Part shown: positions 49,974 through 57,712 of the stretch, one piece after another
Numbering within the stretch: position 1 is the stretch's first letter
Layout: every line of letters starts with the position of its first letter
Source of the DNA: Agrobacterium fabrum str. C58
Lineage (GTDB): Bacteria > Pseudomonadota > Alphaproteobacteria > Rhizobiales > Rhizobiaceae
Assembly: GCF_000092025.1 (NCBI RefSeq)
Contig: NC_003063.2
Span: 1,169,001-1,233,000 of the forward strand
Direction: 5' to 3'
DNA: 64,000 bases
The notes under the pieces: generated by a model
Told to the model about the DNA's origin: nothing
The model's database searches: none
The model's input: only the letters and a program-made list of their open reading frames with translations
Position numbers and translations under genes: made by a program

Positions 49974-50876
49974 TCAATTGCGGGAGAGGGGCAGTTTCGT
50001 TCCGGAAAGGGCGCGTTCATCAAGAACGGTCTGGCGGAAGCGGAAAAGCTTCGCCGGGCGGCCGCCGGTTTCAGTCGCCATGTCGCCGGTTTCCTCCACC
50101 AGCTGCTGCTGTTCGATCAGCCGGCGGAAATTCTGCTTGTGCAGCGTCAGCCCGGCCAGCGCCTCGATTGCGCGCTGCAATTGCAGCAGGGTGAAGCTAT
50201 CGGCCATAAGCTCGAACACCACCGGCCGGTATTTGATCTTGGCGCGCAGACGGGCGATGCCGGTGGCAAGGATGCGGCGGTGGTCGGCAAACATCGGCCT
50301 GCCGAAATTGATCCGCGGTTCGCTCTGCGCTTCCCCGACCAGCCCAGCCTCATAGAGCAGTTCGTAACGCTGCAGGGTCAGTTCCTCGTTCCAGCCACCT
50401 CCATCCAGCCCGAAGGTGAAATCGGCGCGCAGGTGACGCTGAGCCCTGCTGTCGGGCTCGGAATCGGCCCAGGCGCGCAGCTTGTCGATAATGCTGTCGA
50501 GAATATCCGGGCGTCCCTGGCGATGGTCCTCCCACGGGAAATATTCGTACCATCCGTGCCAGAAGGCGCTTTTGCCACTGGGCGCCTCCTGCTCGCGCAC
50601 CAGGCCGAGATAACCGATGGAAATGGTTCTGCCGCCCAAAATCTCGTTGTTGCGGTCGCGATCGGCGAAAGTATAGAGCTGTTCGAGATAACCGACGGGG
50701 TGATGGGTCTGTTCGTGGATCCATTCCCGTAGCCCGCTCTGAAGCGTCCTGTGTCCGAATTCGAACGGGCCCGAGGGAAGGGCCGCCCCTTCGCGAACGG
50801 TCATGACACGTGGTTCATCCGTGGTGATGGCGGTGACGACGGCGATGAGTTCGGCATGGGCAAGCCCGATGGTCAC
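49974..50876 (-). CDS. nadQ: NadQ-type repressor of NAD biosynthesis
   Basis: This 300-residue regulator has a Nudix-like N-terminal domain (about 1-150, with LREWIHEQTHHPVGYLEQLYTFAD, split here as LREWIHEQT and PVGYLEQLYTFAD). The Nudix catalytic glutamates are not evident, so it is a sensor rather than a hydrolase. A C-terminal winged helix follows (FTLLQLQRAIEALAG and NFRRLIEQQQLVEETG, about 225-290). I chose the GTG at 50876 for its AGAGGAG site. It is upstream of nadA on the same strand, with both candidate operators between the two genes. Confidence 0.85.
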   Translation of the reverse strand: MTIGLAHAELIAVVTAITTDEPRVMTVREGAALPSGPFEFGHRTLQSGLREWIHEQTHHPVGYLEQLYTFADRDRNNEILGGRTISIGYLGLVREQEAPSGKSAFWHGWYEYFPWEDHRQGRPDILDSIIDKLRAWADSEPDSRAQRHLRADFTFGLDGGGWNEELTLQRYELLYEAGLVGEAQSEPRINFGRPMFADHRRILATGIARLRAKIKYRPVVFELMADSFTLLQLQRAIEALAGLTLHKQNFRRLIEQQQLVEETGDMATETGGRPAKLFRFRQTVLDERALSGTKLPLSRN

Positions 50877-51082
50877 GGCGGCTCCTCTGGTCGCTGGCTG
50901 CGGTATCAGCCTTCTTGGCACAGGAAGGTTGCTTCGCCAACATGGCTGCCGAAAAGGCCTGTCGATAAATGGCGGCGCGGGAACAGGGTTTCGTCAGACA
51001 AAAGGATGAATTCTTGTGGTTAGCCGTCTGCCGTCATGTGTGTTACAGACCCGACACAAGCATTTCAGACTGTAGAAGGCCG

Positions 51083-51457
51083 ATGCTGGAAAACATATCT
51101 CTCGAAGAGACACTTGTGGGTTACTACACTTGGAACGTCGGGCAAAATCTGGTCTATCTGGATGCCGTGACCGCCCGCCTGCGTGAATTCTCCCCGGAAG
51201 AAGCCGCCCACGGCATTCCGGTTGAAGACTTCATTGCGCAGATCGAGAGTGGCTCGCGGGCCCGCGTCGCCAAGGCTGTTTATAATTCGCTGACGAATGG
51301 CGTGTTCTACGATCAGGAATACCGCATTCGGCTCAAATCCAGCGGTTTTCGCTGGTTGCGGACGACGGGAAGAGTGATTCTGGATGGCGACCGGATCCCG
51401 ATCATGGCCATGGGCACGGTGCGGGATGTCAGCGCGGGCAAGGTTTTGTTGATGTGA
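51083..51457 (+). CDS. Stand-alone PAS domain protein
   Basis: This 124-residue protein is one PAS_3-type domain: GYYTWNVGQNLVYLDAVTARL near residue 13 (split as GYYTWNVG and LVYLDAV), IPVEDFIAQIESGSRARV and the PAC end EYRIRLKSSGFRWLRTTGRV. No output domain (kinase, GGDEF, HTH) is attached, so it must act through a partner or bind a ligand. AGAAGG precedes the ATG. It is divergent from nadQ with a 206-base gap. Confidence 0.82.
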   Translation: MLENISLEETLVGYYTWNVGQNLVYLDAVTARLREFSPEEAAHGIPVEDFIAQIESGSRARVAKAVYNSLTNGVFYDQEYRIRLKSSGFRWLRTTGRVILDGDRIPIMAMGTVRDVSAGKVLLM

Positions 51458-51529
51458 CATGCAGCCGGCCGCAGCTTTATGAGGCGGCCTATCGATTTTA
51501 TGTCGTTCATTGTTTGATGTTGCGGTGAC

Positions 51530-52033
51530 ATGGTCCGGCAGATCGCAATTTTGCTGTTTCAGATCTTTCTGGCCATAGGCCTCGGCATAGCAGGCATCCG
51601 CATTGCCTCGCTTGTCGATGGCGAGTCGACCTCTGCGCCGACGGGTCTGGCCGCCAATACGGAACTGCTGTGGACGACCGCGCCGGTGCGGGTGGATCCT
51701 CGCAGCCAGACGTACGAGCGGATTGCGACACCGCCCGATCTCTATCCGCTGAAAATGCATGCCGACCAGCGCCTGCGGGTGATCTCCAGCAGCCGCTTCA
51801 CCTTCAAGGGTGAGGAATTCCAACTCGCCGGCGTGGAGGAGATCGAACGCAACCGCGTCTGCACCGGTCCCGACGGCCGCCGTTACGCCTGCGGCCTCAA
51901 TGCCTTCAAGGCGCTGCAGAACCGCCTGCGCGGCCGATATCTGGAGTGTCGCGAGATGGGGGAGGAGCGTAGTACGCCGCGGTCTGTCGAATGCCGGATC
52001 AACGGGCAGGATGTGCGGGCGTTGTTGCAATAA
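51530..52033 (+). CDS. Membrane-anchored nuclease-like (SNase-related) protein
   Basis: This 167-residue protein has an N-terminal hydrophobic anchor or uncleaved signal (about 5-25) and a C-terminal part with the small cysteine-bearing features of thermonuclease-like rhizobial proteins (RVCTGPDGRRYACGLNAFKAL, split as RVCTGPDG and RYACGLNAFKAL, then RGRYLECREMGE). The nuclease catalytic Arg/Glu set is not clearly complete, so activity is doubtful. Four cysteines suggest disulphides in the periplasm. It follows the PAS gene after 72 bases. Confidence 0.6.
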   Translation: MVRQIAILLFQIFLAIGLGIAGIRIASLVDGESTSAPTGLAANTELLWTTAPVRVDPRSQTYERIATPPDLYPLKMHADQRLRVISSSRFTFKGEEFQLAGVEEIERNRVCTGPDGRRYACGLNAFKALQNRLRGRYLECREMGEERSTPRSVECRINGQDVRALLQ

Positions 52034-52109
52034 CGATTGCTTCAAGCCGCGTTGCGCAACGTGATAAACCGGTTGGCCGAATTTGAGATATTTTTGTCTT
52101 GGAAAGATT

Positions 52110-52185
<76 letters not shown>

Positions 52186-52284
52186 ATAAGGGTTCCGGCA
52201 TTTCTTCCGGTTCCGGGAACCGAAGCGGTTGTTGTTCCGTTCGGTGGCGGCTTACTACTGCGGCTTTCCGGCGAGTGCAAGCAT

Positions 52285-52322
52285 AAAAAACGGCCCGGCG
52301 TCATTTTTTTGTCGTCGGGCCG
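52285..52322 (-). terminator. Terminator of the FYDLN-acid gene
   Basis: On the minus strand, CGGCCCG and CGGGCCG form a seven-base-pair stem (extended by weaker pairs) followed by six T's, 15 bases after the gene's stop. Confidence 0.85.
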
Positions 52323-52337
52323 AATTATCAAGTAAAA

Positions 52338-52727
52338 TCAAGCTTCTTCGTCGTCGCCCGGTACGCCGATGATGCCGGACATGTCGTCGTCGTCATCTTC
52401 GTCATCGGTTTCGAGGAAGGTGTCGTCGTCGTCGTCGATTTCGACATCATCGTCGTCGTCGCCCAGATCAGGGATATCGTCGCCGCTGTTGTCGCCATCG
52501 GCATCTTCCAGCGAAACGAGTTCGACTTCCGTGTTTTCGGCGTCGACTTCCGCCACTTCCTCTTCCTCAGCCTGCTCCATCTTGGCCTGAGCCGTGCTTT
52601 CCTCGAAGAAGGAGAGCGGCCAGGACTTGCCGCTATAGGGAGAAACGACCGGGTCGCGGTTCAGATCGTAGAATTTCTTGCCGGTATCGGGGTCTGTACG
52701 CTTGGTACCAAGTTCCGTTTTTGCCAC
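52338..52727 (-). CDS. FYDLN-acid domain protein (TIGR02300 family)
   Basis: This 129-residue protein has the conserved N-terminal zinc-ribbon-like segment TKRTDPDTGKKFYDLNRDPVVSPYSG (about 8-33; FYDLN is the family name motif), then a very acidic, Asp-rich low-complexity tail. The family is confined to alphaproteobacteria and its role is unknown. The start is GTG with GAGG upstream. It is divergent from cmk and is followed by a terminator and then tRNA-Ala(GGC). Confidence 0.92.
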   Translation of the reverse strand: MAKTELGTKRTDPDTGKKFYDLNRDPVVSPYSGKSWPLSFFEESTAQAKMEQAEEEEVAEVDAENTEVELVSLEDADGDNSGDDIPDLGDDDDDVEIDDDDDTFLETDDEDDDDDMSGIIGVPGDDEEA

Positions 52728-52953
52728 TGTCTAAGCCTCAAATTGTCGAATGAGTTTCGGTGTGTACGCCGTAAAACCGGCATAGACGGTAAAATTTATA
52801 GCCGGTCCCCTTAATCGTTGCGCTCTTTCGTGTCAAAGACAAACTTCGGGTGCTGCCTCCCATGGCGCAAGCCCGATGTGTGAATGCTGATATAAAAAGA
52901 GAGGCATTACACACTTTATTATATCTATAACGGATGCACAGACGGGACGCTTC

Positions 52954-53586
52954 ATGACCTTTACGATTGCCATAGACGGGCCCGCTGCGGCGGGCAAAGG
53001 AACGCTTTCGCGCAAGATCGCGGAGACCTATGGCTTTCATCATCTCGATACCGGGCTGACCTACAGGGCAACCGCCAAGGCTCTTCTGGATGCCGGCCTG
53101 CCGCTCGATAACGAGGCGGTGGCTGAGAAAATGGCGCTGGAGCTTGACCTTGCGGGGCTCGACCGCGCCGTTCTTTCCCGGCACGAGATTGGCGAGGCGG
53201 CGTCGAAAATCGCTGTCATGACGCCGGTGAGGCGTGCGCTCGTCAAAGCCCAGAAGCTTTTTGCCATGAGGGAGCCGGGCACGGTGCTTGACGGACGCGA
53301 TATCGGCACCGTGGTTTGCCCTGACGCGCCGGTGAAGCTCTACGTCACGGCCTCTGCCGACGTGCGGGCGCGGCGCCGTTACGATGAGATTCTGGCCAAT
53401 GGCGGTAACGGCGATTATGATGCCATTTTCGCCGAGGTGAAAAAACGCGACGAGCGCGACATGGGCCGCGCCGACAGCCCGTTGAGGCCAGCTGAAGACG
53501 CGCACTTGCTAGATACGTCGGAAATGAGTATAGAGGCGGCGTTTCAGGCCGCGCGCACGATTATCGACGCCGCTCTGAAGAGATAG
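52954..53586 (+). CDS. cmk: Cytidylate kinase
   Basis: This 210-residue P-loop kinase phosphorylates CMP and dCMP. It has [19 protein letters not shown] near residue 4, the NMP-binding [14 protein letters not shown] near 28, [12 protein letters not shown] near 111 and the Arg-rich lid [10 protein letters not shown] near 136. It is shorter than E. coli Cmk but normal for alphaproteobacteria. rpsA follows after 169 bases. aroA, which usually precedes cmk in rhizobia and Brucella, is not present in the 226-base gap to the FYDLN gene. Confidence 0.96.
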   Translation: MTFTIAIDGPAAAGKGTLSRKIAETYGFHHLDTGLTYRATAKALLDAGLPLDNEAVAEKMALELDLAGLDRAVLSRHEIGEAASKIAVMTPVRRALVKAQKLFAMREPGTVLDGRDIGTVVCPDAPVKLYVTASADVRARRRYDEILANGGNGDYDAIFAEVKKRDERDMGRADSPLRPAEDAHLLDTSEMSIEAAFQAARTIIDAALKR

Positions 53587-53755
53587 GTTTTTCGCGGAAC
53601 GGCTTGCCGCTGTCTGCGTTTAGTCCGGAATTGCCTGAAGACATGTCCTTGCGCCGGAAAGCCTTTTGAAAAGGCGGGCATGGGTTCGGGTATCAACAAC
53701 ACTAGCCCACCGGCGCTTTGTATTCGCCCCCGCGCGGATGCATTCAGGAGATTTC

Positions 53756-55456
53756 ATGTCAGTATCTACCCCCACGCGCGACGATTTCGCAGCGCTTCTC
53801 GAAGAATCCTTTGCCTCTAACGATCTTGCCGAAGGCTATGTTGCCAAGGGTATCGTCACGGCAATCGAGAAGGACGTCGCGATCGTTGACGTCGGTCTGA
53901 AGGTCGAAGGTCGCGTTCCGCTCAAGGAATTCGGCGCGAAGTCCAAAGACGGCACGCTGAAGGTCGGCGACGAAGTCGAAGTTTACGTCGAGCGCATCGA
54001 AAATGCTCTGGGCGAAGCCGTTCTGTCGCGCGAGAAGGCTCGCCGCGAAGAAAGCTGGGTCAAGCTCGAAGCCAAGTTCGAAGCTGGCGAGCGCGTCGAA
54101 GGCGTTATCTTCAACCAGGTCAAGGGTGGTTTCACCGTCGATCTGGACGGCGCTGTTGCCTTCCTTCCGCGTTCGCAGGTCGACATCCGTCCGATCCGCG
54201 ACGTTACCCCGCTGATGCACAACCCGCAGCCCTTCGAAATCCTCAAGATGGACAAGCGTCGCGGCAACATCGTTGTTTCTCGCCGTACGGTTCTCGAAGA
54301 GTCGCGTGCCGAGCAGCGTTCTGAAATCGTTCAGAACCTCGAAGAAGGCCAGGTTGTTGACGGCGTCGTCAAGAACATCACCGACTACGGTGCGTTCGTT
54401 GACCTCGGCGGCATCGACGGCCTGCTGCACGTTACCGACATGGCATGGCGCCGCGTCAACCATCCTTCGGAAATCCTCAACATTGGCCAGCAGGTCAAGG
54501 TTCAGATCATCCGCATCAACCAGGAAACCCACCGTATCTCGCTCGGCATGAAGCAGCTCGAGTCCGATCCGTGGGATGGCATCTCCGCCAAGTACCCGGT
54601 TGGCAAGAAGATCTCCGGTACGGTCACGAACATCACCGACTACGGCGCATTCGTTGAGCTGGAGCCGGGCATCGAAGGCCTGATCCACATTTCAGAAATG
54701 TCCTGGACCAAGAAGAACGTCCATCCCGGCAAGATCCTGTCCACGAGCCAGGAAGTCGACGTTGTCGTTCTCGAAGTCGATCCGTCCAAGCGCCGTATCT
54801 CGCTCGGCCTCAAGCAGACGCTGGAAAACCCGTGGCAGGCATTTGCCTTCAGCCATCCGGCCGGCACTGAAGTCGAAGGCGAAGTCAAGAACAAGACCGA
54901 ATTCGGCCTGTTCATTGGCCTCGAAGGCGATGTTGACGGCATGGTTCACCTGTCGGATCTCGACTGGAACCGTCCGGGCGAACAGGTCATCGAAGAGTTC
55001 AACAAGGGTGACGTGGTCAAGGCTGTCGTTCTCGATGTTGACGTCGAGAAGGAACGCATCTCGCTCGGCATCAAGCAGCTCGGCAAGGATGCTGTCGGTG
55101 AAGCCGCAACCTCCGGCGACCTGCGCAAGAACGCAGTCGTTTCGTGCGAAGTCATCGCCGTTAACGACGGTGGCGTGGAAGTGAAGCTCGTCAACCACGA
55201 GGACATCACCTCCTTCATCCGCCGCAACGACCTCGCACGCGATCGTGACGATCAGCGTCCGGAGCGTTTCGCAGTTGGCCAGGTTTTCGACGCCCGCGTC
55301 GTCAACTTCTCGAAGAAGGACCGCAAGGTCATGCTTTCGATCAAGGCTCTGGAAATCGCTGAAGAGAAGGAAGCCGTCGCACAGTTCGGTTCGTCCGACT
55401 CGGGCGCTTCGCTCGGCGACATCCTCGGCGCGGCTCTGAAGAACCGCGGCGAATAA
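53756..55456 (+). CDS. rpsA: 30S ribosomal protein S1
   Basis: This 566-residue protein carries six S1 RNA-binding repeats. Clear starts are at GYVAKGIVTAIEKDVAIVDVG (near 24, split as GYVAKGIVTA and IEKDVAIVDVG), VDGVVKNITDYGAFVDLGG near 202, ISGTVTNITDYGAFVELEPG near 287 and VEGEVKNKTEFGLFIGLEG near 375, plus weaker repeats 1-2 and 6. It recruits mRNA to the 30S subunit. Codon use is strongly biased, as expected for a highly expressed gene. CAGGAG precedes the ATG at 53756; longer in-frame starts lack a site. Confidence 0.98.
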   Translation: MSVSTPTRDDFAALLEESFASNDLAEGYVAKGIVTAIEKDVAIVDVGLKVEGRVPLKEFGAKSKDGTLKVGDEVEVYVERIENALGEAVLSREKARREESWVKLEAKFEAGERVEGVIFNQVKGGFTVDLDGAVAFLPRSQVDIRPIRDVTPLMHNPQPFEILKMDKRRGNIVVSRRTVLEESRAEQRSEIVQNLEEGQVVDGVVKNITDYGAFVDLGGIDGLLHVTDMAWRRVNHPSEILNIGQQVKVQIIRINQETHRISLGMKQLESDPWDGISAKYPVGKKISGTVTNITDYGAFVELEPGIEGLIHISEMSWTKKNVHPGKILSTSQEVDVVVLEVDPSKRRISLGLKQTLENPWQAFAFSHPAGTEVEGEVKNKTEFGLFIGLEGDVDGMVHLSDLDWNRPGEQVIEEFNKGDVVKAVVLDVDVEKERISLGIKQLGKDAVGEAATSGDLRKNAVVSCEVIAVNDGGVEVKLVNHEDITSFIRRNDLARDRDDQRPERFAVGQVFDARVVNFSKKDRKVMLSIKALEIAEEKEAVAQFGSSDSGASLGDILGAALKNRGE

Positions 55457-55480
55457 TCGCTTCGATCTTTTGACATGAAG

Positions 55481-55510
55481 AACCCGCCGGAATTTTCCGG
55501 CGGGTTTTTT
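55481..55510 (+). terminator. rpsA terminator
   Basis: A perfect 10-base-pair stem (AACCCGCCGG with CCGGCGGGTT) around a six-base loop is followed by a T-run, 24 bases after the rpsA stop. Confidence 0.95.
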
Positions 55511-55555
55511 ATTGGCCGTATGTTGAGCAGGTGAGCGGGTACAGCCGCACTCTTC

Positions 55556-57097
55556 TCAGAGCATGCCGCTCATCTTGAGATAATAATTCTCCGCGCTGTC
55601 GTCGGAAGCCGCTGCGGGCGTGCTTTCCCGCTCGTCGATCGCGTCATTGGCGGTGATGCGTTCTTCCGTTTCCCCCTGATCATCGGAATTGTCAGCGCCT
55701 GCCTCGGCCTCGTCTTCTGCTTCATCCTCGGAAAATGGACCGCCGCCACGGGGTGGTGTTTCCGATCCATGATCTTCATCTGCCGGCGGATAAGCGACGA
55801 GCGGCAATGGCGTGCCGTCTTTTACGAGAGCCGCGGCGATCAGGGATTGCGAGGCCGATTGCTCCAGCATGGCCATTCTCGCCTCTGGATCCAATGTGCC
55901 GCGGGGCAACGGCTGGGCATCGGATCGATGGGGCAAGGTCTCAGTGTCGTCGCCCGAAGGGCGGGCATTGGCCGTGGCGAAGGCGGCTTTTTCGGCGGGT
56001 TGGTCTTCGAGAGGCTGCGCCGGAACGCCCTGTGGCGTGATCGGAAGCTGCAGTGTTGCGTTCGCTCTGGTGGGGAGTTTGCCGGTCGCGGCGGCCAGCA
56101 GAAGATTGGCGACGGTCTCGCCGTCGCCTTCCGCCTGGCCGGCGAGGGACGGCAAGACCGGGCGGGCTTCCTTTTGCTCGATCTTCATCATCTCGCGATG
56201 CAAAAGGGTAGGGCGTGTCTCGCTGGTCTCCGCGCGTGGTAGATTGGCCGGGCGCGGCTCTGCCGGGGCCTCTTTGGGAGCGCTGTCCGTCTGTAGTGGA
56301 AGCGGACGCAGGGTGTTTTCCGTTTTTGCACCGGGTTTCGTCGCATCGCCGGGCAATTCGGCTGTGTCGGCAGGCGGGGCGGCAAGAGGGACGCGCACAT
56401 CCGGCTGTGCGGTCAGCGCCGCCACCGTGGCCTTTACTGCTGCGCCGCTGAAGGCAAGCGGGCCGATGAGCAGGGGCAGCAGCCGGCTCGCTATCGCGGA
56501 ATTTGCCGGCTGTGCCGTCGCGGTCGGGTTCTGTCGGCTTTCCGCATTCTGGCTCGGAGCGTTCGGCTGTTTCGGCTGGACGGGCTGTGCAGGAGCGGGA
56601 TTGTTCTGCTGATAGGAAGACACGACCGCCTTGGTCGCGAGATCCATTCCCCTGTATCGAGAAAGCTCGATCAGTAGCGCCAGGCGGGCGGCATCCGGCC
56701 CGGTCGGCTGTTTCAGGATTTCGGCGAGCATCGCAAGGGTCAGGCCCTGCAAGGCTTTTCCGACCTGCTGTTCCAGCGCCATACGCTGGGCAGCGGGCAG
56801 GGTGCGCAGGGCCTCCGTCAGCCGCGTCACATAGGTCTCGATGGCTTCACCATCCCGCCGGGGCAGGTTCATCAGCTTGCCCAGCGCTTCCGCCAGAACT
56901 GCCGTGCTGCGGGAAAGCTGGAATTCGCTGGTAAGGGAGGCGATTGCGGCGCGGGCGAAAAGGCTGCTGCTATTTTCAGGGACAGGATTGCTCGTCTGCG
57001 GTGGCACGGCGTCCTTCACCTGTGCACGCGGTGTCAGCGGTAAGTTCGTGCCATAGGCGGCATCGGCAGCCGCAATTTTCTGTACAGGCGGTAACAT
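55556..57097 (-). CDS. Uncharacterised protein C of the 55.5-59 kb locus (helical repeat, Pro/Ala-rich, acidic tail)
   Basis: I do not recognise this 513-residue protein. Residues about 66-137 (TAVLAEALGKLMNLP, TRLTEALRTLP and LTLAMLAEILKQPTGPDAAR) are helical and can be aligned with a repeat in the protein encoded at 57713-58942. Residues about 160-440 are Pro/Ala/Thr-rich and probably disordered; about 460-500 is very acidic; the end is DDSAENYYLKMSGML. The low-complexity centre resembles FliK-type hook-length proteins in composition only. The ATG at 57097 has GGAG seven bases upstream; an in-frame ATG at 57220 is an alternative. Confidence 0.75.
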   Translation of the reverse strand: MLPPVQKIAAADAAYGTNLPLTPRAQVKDAVPPQTSNPVPENSSSLFARAAIASLTSEFQLSRSTAVLAEALGKLMNLPRRDGEAIETYVTRLTEALRTLPAAQRMALEQQVGKALQGLTLAMLAEILKQPTGPDAARLALLIELSRYRGMDLATKAVVSSYQQNNPAPAQPVQPKQPNAPSQNAESRQNPTATAQPANSAIASRLLPLLIGPLAFSGAAVKATVAALTAQPDVRVPLAAPPADTAELPGDATKPGAKTENTLRPLPLQTDSAPKEAPAEPRPANLPRAETSETRPTLLHREMMKIEQKEARPVLPSLAGQAEGDGETVANLLLAAATGKLPTRANATLQLPITPQGVPAQPLEDQPAEKAAFATANARPSGDDTETLPHRSDAQPLPRGTLDPEARMAMLEQSASQSLIAAALVKDGTPLPLVAYPPADEDHGSETPPRGGGPFSEDEAEDEAEAGADNSDDQGETEERITANDAIDERESTPAAASDDSAENYYLKMSGML

Positions 57098-57356
57098 GCT
57101 GCGCTCCGTTCCTATCGGTGACCGCGGCTGGCTGCGAAAGGACCAATCCCCATTGGCTCTCTGATCCGCATCTGGCTTGAATGTTGAAAAATCGCCGCGC
57201 CGGTGATGTACAGGTGTCATCTCGCCCGCTCATGCGGGAGCGCCATATGCGCCCCGGCCGTTATGCCGGTTTCTGCGCATATAGAATCATCTGGTTCAAT
57301 CTTGGCTTGCAGATATTAAGATTTGGCTAACCAACGCATTGCGCACGACGGCGCGC

Positions 57357-57665
57357 TCAGGGTGAGATACCGATGAACATGCGGTAAAGGCCATTATCGT
57401 CTGAGTTGACAGAGGAAATATGGTCGGGGTCGCTGGTTGCGGCCTCAAAAGCCTCTGGTGGCATGGCGTCGAGCCAGCTTGCTTTGGGAAGGCTTCGTTC
57501 CGGTTGCATCTCCACGGGCGCGATGGGCTGGTCCTCGTCACCGGCTGCGGCAAAGGCAGCGTCATCGGGAACGAGTGGCGGGGCGGCCATGGACAGCAGG
57601 GCCTCCGCCGCATCGGGCTCGTTGTCGTAAACGACGCTGGGGGATAGGCCGGAAATATCGGTCAT
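57357..57665 (-). CDS. Uncharacterised small acidic protein A with DDNGLY tail
   Basis: I do not recognise this ~102-residue acidic protein. It is Asp/Glu/Ala/Pro-rich with no membrane segment or signal. Its C-terminus, SDDNGLYRMFIGISP, shares DDNGLY with the tail of the protein encoded just upstream (57713-58942). The start is uncertain: ATG 57665 or GTG 57677, both with weak ribosome-binding sites. It is 47 bases downstream of that gene and 259 bases upstream of the third gene. Confidence 0.65.
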   Translation of the reverse strand: MTDISGLSPSVVYDNEPDAAEALLSMAAPPLVPDDAAFAAAGDEDQPIAPVEMQPERSLPKASWLDAMPPEAFEAATSDPDHISSVNSDDNGLYRMFIGISP

Positions 57666-57712
57666 GTCTGAACTCACATCATGTTTCGCTCAAGTGACGT
57701 CGCAAGCGGCAA

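Noticed and set aside
51464..51489. GGCCGC/GCGGCC hairpin after the PAS gene as a terminator
   Set aside because: The stem is short and the following sequence has only scattered T's.
52859..52930. A 22-codon frame in the FYDLN-cmk gap beginning with a sequence resembling the start of aroA
   Set aside because: Only about 15 bases are similar to what I recall of aroA starts, and the frame stops at once. Too short to claim a remnant.
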